64,000 nt of DNA from Methylomonas albis (lineage in GTDB: Bacteria; Pseudomonadota; Gammaproteobacteria; Methylococcales; Methylomonadaceae), in NCBI RefSeq assembly GCF_014850955.1, contig NZ_JACXSS010000001.1, positions 3,968,001 through 4,032,000 of the forward strand, written 5' to 3'. The notes beneath the pieces were generated by a model that was not told the DNA's origin, searched no databases, and saw only the letters and a list, made by a program, of their open reading frames with translations. Shown here one piece after another: positions 54,751 through 62,144 of this stretch (the stretch's first letter is position 1; every line of letters starts with the position of its first letter). The position numbers and the translations under genes are program-made.

Positions 54751-55194
54751 ATGAACTCATACAGACCCTTTATTTTGGCAACTACTGTTATTCTCGGAAT
54801 AGCATTAATCAGCGGCTGTTCGTTTTCCACCAGTTCCGAAAGCTCGTCCGACAGTAGCACTGGAATCTTCAAAAGCGCCTCCAGTCCATTTACCTCCAGC
54901 TCCGACTCGTCGCGTAACAAGCACGATAAATACGAAACCGACGTGGCCGACTATACCGCTACCTTCGTGGTATCCAGCAGCGGTTCGCTGGATAGTTTTC
55001 GCGGGCGCATCAGCGAACTGGCCGAAAGCCACGAAATTACCAATTGGGAAAGCGACCGCGATACTTACGTGGGCATAGGCCGTGGACTTGCTAAAGCCGG
55101 GCTCGGCAAGCCGCAAATTTCGGCATTTACCGAAAGTTTGAGCAATAACGAGCCTTGGAAGAAGCAAGCCATCGAAGAAGGTTTGAAAAAATAA
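54751..55194 (+). CDS. Small serine-rich lipoprotein
   Basis: A 147-residue lipoprotein with lipobox L-I-S-G-C (Cys23), a Ser-rich linker of about 35 residues, then a compact domain (D-Y-T-A-T-F-V-V-S-S-S-G-S-L and W-E-S-D-R-D-T-Y-V-G-I-G-R-G-L) that I do not assign to a studied family. It precedes the Lnb-like gene by 26 bases, so the two are likely one transcript with linked periplasmic roles. Confidence 0.75.
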   Translation: MNSYRPFILATTVILGIALISGCSFSTSSESSSDSSTGIFKSASSPFTSSSDSSRNKHDKYETDVADYTATFVVSSSGSLDSFRGRISELAESHEITNWESDRDTYVGIGRGLAKAGLGKPQISAFTESLSNNEPWKKQAIEEGLKK

Positions 55195-55220
55195 TTCGTC
55201 CACCAATCGCCCACTTAGCT

Positions 55221-57137
55221 ATGCCGATTGCTGGCTTGAAAAGCGCAAAGTGGGCGCTGCCGCTGGGCCTTTTATTGTGGATTACCGTTGCCGAAGCCGA
55301 CCTCGGTCATCACTTAGAATTCCTGTACATAGATGCCAACGAAGGCAGCGCCAGCGGCGGTCATGCCGCGCTTAAATTCGACCAGCAGGTCTTTCATTTT
55401 CAGCACATCGAACCCGGCCTGCTGCGTCTATACCGCAACGATGCTGCGGCTTTTGAATTTGCCTACGGCTTTCAGGAAAATCGCAGCATATACGGCCACC
55501 GCATCGACGTAAATGCGGATTTTTTCCAAGTGCTACGGGATGCCTTTAATCGCCGCCTGCTAATTCAAAACCAGCAATTATCTCTGCTGCAAGCACTGCA
55601 CGACGATCAAGCTCTGGCGTCAGACTTGCAAAATCCTGGTATGGCACCGCATATCTCGGTAAAAGGCCTGGGCTATTTTTTGACGCAGTATCGGCCGACT
55701 GCAACCCTACCTGTCGCTAGTGCCAATATTGCGCCCTCTAGCCAAGCGCTACAACAACTCCGCGACGCAATCGTCAAAGAATACGGACAAAACTTCTTGG
55801 TGGATAAGCGCCAGCAAACGTGGCAAAACTTGCAATCCCTCAAACCGGAATTAGCGTTTAAGACGGCAAGTGGCGAGCTGACAGATATGCGCTCTACCGC
55901 TACCAGCAGCGCATTTGCCGAGCGTTACCGCAATCAGTTATTGAATATGGCGGCAATGGATGTGCTACAAACAGGCTTGTCGCCGCGCACCGAGAGTTTA
56001 TTAGCTCTGCCGGAGGCCACATTCAAACTCAGCGCCGCGCAGCTTGCCAAGCTACAAGATTTTAGACAACGCTTATTGGCTGATTTAATTTCCCTGATGC
56101 GCAGCCAACGCAACGACTGGGGTTATCCACTACTGGTGGGCATGGCCCGCTTGCATGCGTTGGACTATTCCATCGCCTCGGGTTATCTGATCGTGTTGAA
56201 TCGCAGTCGCTCGGAAAATGACGATCCGCAAGCCACCATTATCGAGGATGCCAACGTGCCGGCAGCGCTGCAGTACAGTCAGCAGGTGTTTATGGCGGCG
56301 TCGGGACATCTCGATAGCCCCGCAGCACTTGATGAACTAGCTTACTCGGAGCTTGAGCTGAGCGCGACAGCGCTTATGCAATTGCATAAGCCGCGCGAGG
56401 ACCAGCAGCCTTTGAAATTGCTGCCATTGACAACTACCCCGTCGCGGCCGGCGGCGGCCGAACTGATCGGTTTGCCGATACCAGCAAAGAAATTGGCAGA
56501 TTTCCAAAACACTGTAACCGAGCAAATCGAAATATACCAAAATCAACTGCAGTCCCTGTATGGCTACAACCTGCTTAACCGCAATTGTGTCACTGAGATT
56601 TTCCGAGTCGTCAATCAGACTGTGGCCAGCATGGCAGTGGCAAACCAGGAAAGTACAAGGCAGGCATCACAACAGCTGCTGGGCGGTTACATGAATGAAC
56701 AGGGCTTGAACATGATTCCGTTTGTCGCCTACGCGCATATCGCTGATACGTATCGACTAAGCGCCAGCTTCCAACGCGAGCCCTACAGAGAGAGACGGCG
56801 TCAACTGCGTTACCGGCAGATGCCGCAATGGCAGGTGGATTTGCAGGAATCCAACGTCCTCAGCTCGACGATCTACGACCGAAATAGGGAAGACGCAGCA
56901 TTTTTATTCTTCACTCAAGATCAGATCTGGCCCAGACCATTGCTGGGTGGCTTCAATCTCGCAGTAGCTGGCGGCCAGGGGCTTTATGGTCTCTTCAGCT
57001 GGCCTTGGGATAGCGGGGATAATCTACACAAAAGCCTGAAAGGCATTGTCGTCAGCCTACCGGAGCTACTGTTCTTCAACATCCGTAAAGGCTCGTTTCC
57101 GGGATTGCTGCCAGAGGTAGGAATATATGTACCCTGA
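55221..57137 (+). CDS. Lnb/DUF4105-like periplasmic protein
   Basis: A 638-residue exported protein. After the signal peptide (cleavage near V-A-E-A) comes an Lnb N-terminal type domain with E-G-S-A-S-G-G-H-A-A-L-K-F; much later, near residue 450, is N-L-L-N-R-N-C-V-T-E-I-F. The His and Cys of these segments fit a permuted papain-like (NlpC/LRAT-type) catalytic pair, suggesting a peptidase or acyltransferase, which is inference. The ATG at 55221 is chosen because the frame upstream overlaps the lipoprotein gene. Confidence 0.72.
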   Translation: MPIAGLKSAKWALPLGLLLWITVAEADLGHHLEFLYIDANEGSASGGHAALKFDQQVFHFQHIEPGLLRLYRNDAAAFEFAYGFQENRSIYGHRIDVNADFFQVLRDAFNRRLLIQNQQLSLLQALHDDQALASDLQNPGMAPHISVKGLGYFLTQYRPTATLPVASANIAPSSQALQQLRDAIVKEYGQNFLVDKRQQTWQNLQSLKPELAFKTASGELTDMRSTATSSAFAERYRNQLLNMAAMDVLQTGLSPRTESLLALPEATFKLSAAQLAKLQDFRQRLLADLISLMRSQRNDWGYPLLVGMARLHALDYSIASGYLIVLNRSRSENDDPQATIIEDANVPAALQYSQQVFMAASGHLDSPAALDELAYSELELSATALMQLHKPREDQQPLKLLPLTTTPSRPAAAELIGLPIPAKKLADFQNTVTEQIEIYQNQLQSLYGYNLLNRNCVTEIFRVVNQTVASMAVANQESTRQASQQLLGGYMNEQGLNMIPFVAYAHIADTYRLSASFQREPYRERRRQLRYRQMPQWQVDLQESNVLSSTIYDRNREDAAFLFFTQDQIWPRPLLGGFNLAVAGGQGLYGLFSWPWDSGDNLHKSLKGIVVSLPELLFFNIRKGSFPGLLPEVGIYVP

Positions 57138-57256
57138 GATTTTTTAACAGGCTACTTTTGATCAGTCTGATGGTATGTCAACACTAGCCAGCAGCGGCCG
57201 TTGCCTGTGGCCCATCCAATTCCAGAGCAAGATGGTGACGACTGATGTTCCGGCCA

Positions 57257-57445
57257 TCAGGCTCGAACGTCAATAAATCTGCCTTTGCCACCCTCGTTAT
57301 TTCGATCTGCTTCTTTAGCAATCTGCTGGGTATTCTGGAACTGCTGGGCGGGGTTGTTTGGTTCGGCCTTTTTTACTATCGGAGTGTTCGCTCCGGCAAC
57401 TCTATGAATTTGGGATCCGCCGCTATTAATTGACATGTATGACAT
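57257..57445 (-). CDS. Possible small protein ending in I-D-V-R-A
   Basis: A 62-residue open frame rich in Gln, Asn and Ala, with an AGAGAG stretch 6-7 bases ahead of the ATG and a composition like real small proteins (Q-I-A-K-E-A-D-R-N, then G-G-K-G-R-F-I-D-V-R-A). It vaguely resembles YjfB-type motility-associated small proteins, but this is uncertain. The opposite strand also has an open frame of equal length that looks less like protein. Confidence 0.4.
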   Translation of the reverse strand: MSYMSINSGGSQIHRVAGANTPIVKKAEPNNPAQQFQNTQQIAKEADRNNEGGKGRFIDVRA

Positions 57446-57691
57446 GGGCTACTCTCTTGCTCTGGATTAAATCTGCTCTAGGTCGAATACTATTCCGAGC
57501 TCTCTGGCCGCGCTGCATGTTACCTCGCAGTTTCCGAAATCAGTACTCGCGGCTTACATCAAAGTGCGGCGCAACCGGCACTATTGAAAAATGACGACAT
57601 AAAAAACCTGAAGCTGACTGATATTTAACAGAAATTTTCTATAAACCCTGTCAAATTCGGGTCTTGGAGCGTTAGAAACAGAGAGGCTAAT
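57446..57691. other. Intergenic region between two small genes
   Basis: This 246-base stretch lies between diverging small genes and would hold their promoters. No hairpin, consensus promoter or larger open frame stands out. Confidence 0.35.
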
Positions 57692-57856
57692 ATGTATACG
57701 AAGAACTTTGACTCAACAGGGAAAAATAGAGCGTGCGGCCGTTGCCGCCACCAATCATTTCTAAAAGAATTTAGGCTCGGCGAGCCAACCGGGAACTACG
57801 TTTGCGCACACTGCGGGCGCCAGCTCTCGGAAATACTGAGAACAAATGACAAATAG
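57692..57856 (+). CDS. Small zinc-ribbon protein (copy A)
   Basis: A 54-residue protein with a GAGAGG ribosome binding site 7 bases upstream. It has C-G-R-C-R-H and, after 19 residues, P-T-G-N-Y-V-C-A-H-C-G, giving the zinc-ribbon ligands. The middle F-L-K-E-F-R-L-G-E-P-T-G-N matches the second small protein at 60493-60720, so both belong to one family. Function is unknown; a nucleic-acid or protein-binding role is possible. It ends 59 bases before the IS66 target duplication. Confidence 0.7.
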   Translation: MYTKNFDSTGKNRACGRCRHQSFLKEFRLGEPTGNYVCAHCGRQLSEILRTNDK

Positions 57857-57915
57857 AGACCAGCCAAACCAGTTGGCGGGCAATCATCAAATCTTAATAT
57901 ACGCATAATAAATAT

Positions 57916-57923
57916 TTAAGAAA
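57916..57923. repeat. IS66 target duplication, left copy
   Basis: TTAAGAAA directly precedes the left inverted repeat. The identical 8 bases follow the right inverted repeat at 60419-60426, the length typical for IS66 family insertion. Confidence 0.95.
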
Positions 57924-57960
57924 GTAAGCGCTTATTAAACACCACCCTTGACTGAGTTTA

Positions 57961-59556
57961 TTAACGTATGACAGAGGGTGTGAGTTGCCAAGGTAACAGG
58001 GCTTCAAAATCTTCTGCCGTTTTTGCCAAAGGCAGTTGCCGGAACACGGCAATCAAATAACCATAAGGCTCAATGCTATTGGCTTTGCAGGTTTCGATGA
58101 GCGAATAAAGACTGGCGCTGGCTTGTGCGCCACCCACCGTGTCGCTGAACAACCAGTTGCGACGGCCAATCACAAAGGGGCGAATCGCATTTTCGCAGGC
58201 GTTATTATCAATCGGCCAGCGGCCGTTCTCGACAAAACGGATCAGTTTTGGCCATTGGGCTGACAGGTAATGCAGTGCTTTGCCCAGTAAACTGTTAGGC
58301 ATCACGCCATGCAGGTGTTGTAGCAGCAGTGTTTCGATATTGGCCAGGATCTCGCGACTGTGCGTTTGCCTGAATTGCAGACGTTGTTCGGGACTGGCGT
58401 CTTTGGTCCGTGATTCAATGGCGTACAACTGGCCAATCGCGGTGATAAAGCGTGTCGCTAGTGGCTCAGACACTCGGGCTGGTTTGGGCTGCGCGGCTTC
58501 GGCTTCGACGAAATAGCGTCGGGCATGCGCCCAACACCCTAAGTGAATCAGGCCGTGACCGGCAGCCAAACCGTTATAGACCTCATAACCATCGCTCATC
58601 AGAACGCTGCCGGGTTTGATGCCTTCGTATAAGGGTTGCGCCTGGCTACGACCACGCCCCGGGGTATAGCTGAACAAGCGGATCGGAGGCCCAGAATCGG
58701 TCATCTGCACCCACAAATAGCTCTTGGTCTGTGCTGCGCGCCCCGGTTCTTTGAGCACTTGCACCACGGTCTCATCACCGTGAATGACATCCGCTTCCAG
58801 TAGTCGATCCCGCAACAGATTAATCAAAGGTTGCAACGCATGTCCTACGCGCACCACACTCGCAGCCAGCGTACTGCGGGATAAATCACCGCCAAAACGG
58901 CTCAACAGCGCGGCTTGCCGGTATAACGGCAGGCCGTCCTGATATTTACCGGTAATGACCCAGGCCAGTGCCGCCTCGGTGAGCAAGCCTTTCGGAATAA
59001 TCCGCACTGGTGCCGGGGTGACCCGGATACTGTCATCACAGCAGGGGCAGGCATATTTGATGCGTTGATGCTGTATCACCCGCACTTGTTGTGGAATGAT
59101 GTCCAGCTGTTCACTGATTTCGGCACCGATTTCCACCAATGGGCTGCCATCATGCGCGCATACCCGTTCCGACTCTGGCAATTCATGACGGACAATCTCG
59201 CGAGGCAGATAAGGATCCAGCGGCTTGCGACCGCGTTTCTTGCGGCTATGGGGGGCGATCTGGACTTCAGTATCGGGAATGCTTTCTTCAGCCACCGGCT
59301 GTCCGGTGGGCGCCAACGCTTCGGCTTCGTTGATGAACAAGTCGCGCTGAGCAGGATTAGCTCGGGCTTCAGATTTGGCAGCAAACAGCTGCCGTAAAAA
59401 GGCATCGACCCGCTGCTTGAGCAGATCACGCTCGACGGTGACTACACGTAGTTGTTGGGTGAGCATATGCACCAACTGCTGGTCAGCTAACCACGACTGC
59501 CGCTCGGCCAATAAGGCCGCATATTCGTCAGATGTCAGCGTGATAGTCGTCGTCAT
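57961..59556 (-). CDS. tnpC: IS66 transposase TnpC
   Basis: A 531-residue DDE transposase. The N-terminal coiled coil, a zinc-finger segment (Y-A-C-P-C-C) near residue 170, H-G-D-E-T-V near residue 265, L-G-C-W-A-H-A-R-R-Y and the catalytic glutamate in D-N-N-A-C-E-N-A-I-R-P are all present. Full length and undisturbed, so probably functional. A second, broken tnpC fragment lies at 60725-61083. Confidence 0.95.
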   Translation of the reverse strand: MTTTITLTSDEYAALLAERQSWLADQQLVHMLTQQLRVVTVERDLLKQRVDAFLRQLFAAKSEARANPAQRDLFINEAEALAPTGQPVAEESIPDTEVQIAPHSRKKRGRKPLDPYLPREIVRHELPESERVCAHDGSPLVEIGAEISEQLDIIPQQVRVIQHQRIKYACPCCDDSIRVTPAPVRIIPKGLLTEAALAWVITGKYQDGLPLYRQAALLSRFGGDLSRSTLAASVVRVGHALQPLINLLRDRLLEADVIHGDETVVQVLKEPGRAAQTKSYLWVQMTDSGPPIRLFSYTPGRGRSQAQPLYEGIKPGSVLMSDGYEVYNGLAAGHGLIHLGCWAHARRYFVEAEAAQPKPARVSEPLATRFITAIGQLYAIESRTKDASPEQRLQFRQTHSREILANIETLLLQHLHGVMPNSLLGKALHYLSAQWPKLIRFVENGRWPIDNNACENAIRPFVIGRRNWLFSDTVGGAQASASLYSLIETCKANSIEPYGYLIAVFRQLPLAKTAEDFEALLPWQLTPSVIR

Positions 59557-59592
59557 AAGTGCCTATTTTACAAGGTTTTTGACGACGAAACC

Positions 59593-59943
59593 TCAGCTAA
59601 TTTGGCTGTAGCTTCGGGCGGAATGTGGGCGCATGGCGGCCAGATCAATGCCCTCTAATAGCCAATGGAGTTGTTCCACGCTCAGCACCATCAGCGCCTC
59701 CTGCTTCGGCCAACGGAACCGGTCAGCCTCCAGGCGTTTAATCATTAACCAGAAGCCGTTGCGATCCCAGGCCAGTAACTTGATCCGATCACGGCGGCGA
59801 TTGCTAAACACAAACACCGCCGACTCAAACGGGTTGAGGCTGAGTCCCTGTTCGACCAGCAGCGCCAGACCATTGATTGCTTTACGGCCGTCCACCGGCT
59901 CACGGTACAGATAAACCTTTAACCCCGGGTCGAAGCGGAACAT
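59593..59943 (-). CDS. tnpB: IS66 accessory protein TnpB (Orf2)
   Basis: A 116-residue protein with the family stretches Y-L-Y-R-E-P-V-D-G-R-K-A-I-N-G-L and L-A-W-D-R-N-G-F-W-L. TnpB is needed for IS66 transposition together with TnpA and TnpC. It overlaps the tnpA end by 25 bases, which suggests translational coupling. Confidence 0.95.
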   Translation of the reverse strand: MFRFDPGLKVYLYREPVDGRKAINGLALLVEQGLSLNPFESAVFVFSNRRRDRIKLLAWDRNGFWLMIKRLEADRFRWPKQEALMVLSVEQLHWLLEGIDLAAMRPHSARSYSQIS

Positions 59944-60335
59944 GGCAAGTGGGCCAAGGTGTTTAATAGCGGTGATAGCTCAGCCAGGTCAATGGCCTGG
60001 AGCGTCATCTGCACACCGTTCACTAGGGTAATGGACAGCATCGCTTCGCACGTCTGAGACTTAATAACCGGTGTCAGCACCGGCACAAAAGCCGGTAGTG
60101 GCGGCACTAACTCATCGGCTTGGGTGTCACGCGCAGCGGCCTGATAGTGATTGATCCACTTTCGTAGTAGGTTAGCATTGATGCCATGCTCCAGCGCTTT
60201 GCGTGCAATCGACACACCCGGCTGCAAGCAACTCTGAACCAGCTCTTGTTTAGCGATCGGATCATAGCGGCATCGGCCATCACAGCGGTGACCGATGACT
60301 AACCGCCTGGATAACGCACTCTTTGTCTCTAGCAT
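59919..60335 (-). CDS. tnpA: IS66 accessory protein TnpA (Orf1)
   Basis: A 138-residue helix-turn-helix protein of the IS66 Orf1 group, with S-I-A-R-K-A-L-E-H-G-I-N-A-N-L-L-R-K-W-I near residue 45. It probably binds the element ends. The ATG at 60335 is used; an in-frame GTG lies 12 bases upstream. It begins 83 bases inside the right end of the element. Confidence 0.9.
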   Translation of the reverse strand: MLETKSALSRRLVIGHRCDGRCRYDPIAKQELVQSCLQPGVSIARKALEHGINANLLRKWINHYQAAARDTQADELVPPLPAFVPVLTPVIKSQTCEAMLSITLVNGVQMTLQAIDLAELSPLLNTLAHLPCSASTRG

Positions 60336-60418
60336 GTAGGTGTCCACTTAGTCGAAGGTGGACACCATCTTCGACTCTTTCAGTTATCGATGACAGACGT
60401 AGTTAAATGAGCGCTTAC

Positions 60419-60426
60419 TTAAGAAA
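60419..60426. repeat. IS66 target duplication, right copy
   Basis: TTAAGAAA follows the right inverted repeat and is identical to 57916-57923. Joining the flanks without the element leaves about 130 bases between the two zinc-ribbon genes. Confidence 0.95.
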
Positions 60427-60492
60427 GCTCGGATAAGCTAGTTACGCGCAATAGGATCTTGCTATTTGTCTCAAGCTTAACAAGGAAAAACC

Positions 60493-60720
60493 ATGATCAA
60501 TAAACAATCGAAATCGATAGCGTCAATTATCGAACCAAAACACTGCATTCATCCGGCATTGATTGAGGAATACGCGTATGGGGGACCAACGGGGAATTTC
60601 ATATGTGTGGAATGTGAGTCCTTGGTGTCAAACTCACCGACTAGACCGACCCGCGTGACCAAACACACCGCGCATTTAAAAACAGTCACGCCTTTGAGGT
60701 TGCCTGCTTTTATTGTTTAA
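60493..60720 (+). CDS. Small zinc-ribbon-like protein (copy B)
   Basis: A 75-residue relative of the protein at 57692-57856. The shared core runs from C-I-H-P-A-L-I-E-E-Y to G-P-T-G-N-F-I-C-V-E-C, with C-x-H and C-x-x-C ligands; copy A has C-R-H and C-A-H-C in the same places. AAGGAAAAA lies upstream of the ATG. The C-terminal 20 residues are extra. Function is unknown. Before the IS66 insertion the two genes were neighbours in the same direction. Confidence 0.68.
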   Translation: MINKQSKSIASIIEPKHCIHPALIEEYAYGGPTGNFICVECESLVSNSPTRPTRVTKHTAHLKTVTPLRLPAFIV

Positions 60721-60724
60721 GCCA

Positions 60725-61083
60725 CTACCGATACAAGACACTGGAATTATCCAATAAGGCATGTGCCCAGAACCGACTGGAATGGTCTTGGGCTTCAATG
60801 TTCGCCAAAACGGGTCGACTCTGTTCCTGGTGCCCACGCTGTTCCGCGCGGAGGTCTTTCGCTTTGACCTCAATGGCATACGGTTCGCCGATCACCACAA
60901 TAAACTGAGTCGCCAGTGATTCCGGCTCACACGCGGCTGTGGGGATGGCCGTTTCTGCTTCAACAAAATAACGGCGCGCATGCGCCCGGCAGCCGAAGTG
61001 AGTCGCACCACGCACCGCCGCAATGGCGTTATACACTTCATAGCCGTCGCTCATCAGTACTGCGCCGGGTTTAATGCCGATAG
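60725..61083 (-). pseudogene. IS66 tnpC fragment
   Basis: About 115 codons match the middle of the intact tnpC nearby: G-I-K-P-G-A-V-L-M-S-D-G-Y-E-V-Y-N, then F-G-C-R-A-H-A-R-R-Y-F-V-E-A-E, where the Trp of C-W-A-H is Arg. Both ends of the gene are missing and similarity fades before the stop. It is a relic of a second, older IS66 element. Confidence 0.88.
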
Positions 61084-62017
<934 letters not shown>

Positions 62018-62141
62018 CACTTATCCACAGCCGGCCACTCAAAAAACCGGCTCCAAGCCCTAGTCAAATTTCAATCGGGACGGGTGGTCAATTTTCTCCT
62101 GGCGCCAACAGAGGGATAGTGGGGGTTAAAAGAGCGCTTAC
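62018..62141 (-). mobile_element. Right end of an older IS66-like element
   Basis: Reading inward from 62141 the minus strand starts GTAAGCGCTCTTTTAAC, nearly the same as the right end of the intact IS66 (GTAAGCGCTCATTTAAC). With the tnpC fragment at 60725-61083 it brackets the IS3 relic, which suggests an IS3 element landed in, and later deleted, part of an older IS66. The end lies 3 bases from the stop codon of the GGDEF-EAL gene. Confidence 0.7.
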
Positions 62142-62144
62142 GAA

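Larger units (their letters stand above)
57924..60418 (-). mobile_element. Complete IS66-family insertion sequence
   Basis: A 2495-base element carrying tnpA, tnpB and tnpC on the minus strand. The left end starts GTAAGCGCTTATTAAAC and the right end, read inward, GTAAGCGCTCATTTAAC, matching at 15 of 17 positions. An 8-base duplication TTAAGAAA flanks it, and all three genes are open, so the insertion is recent and may be active. Confidence 0.95.

Noticed and set aside
57245-57433. Plus-strand 62-codon frame with hydrophobic middle
   Set aside because: It overlaps the more protein-like minus-strand frame and lacks a ribosome binding site; both cannot easily be real.
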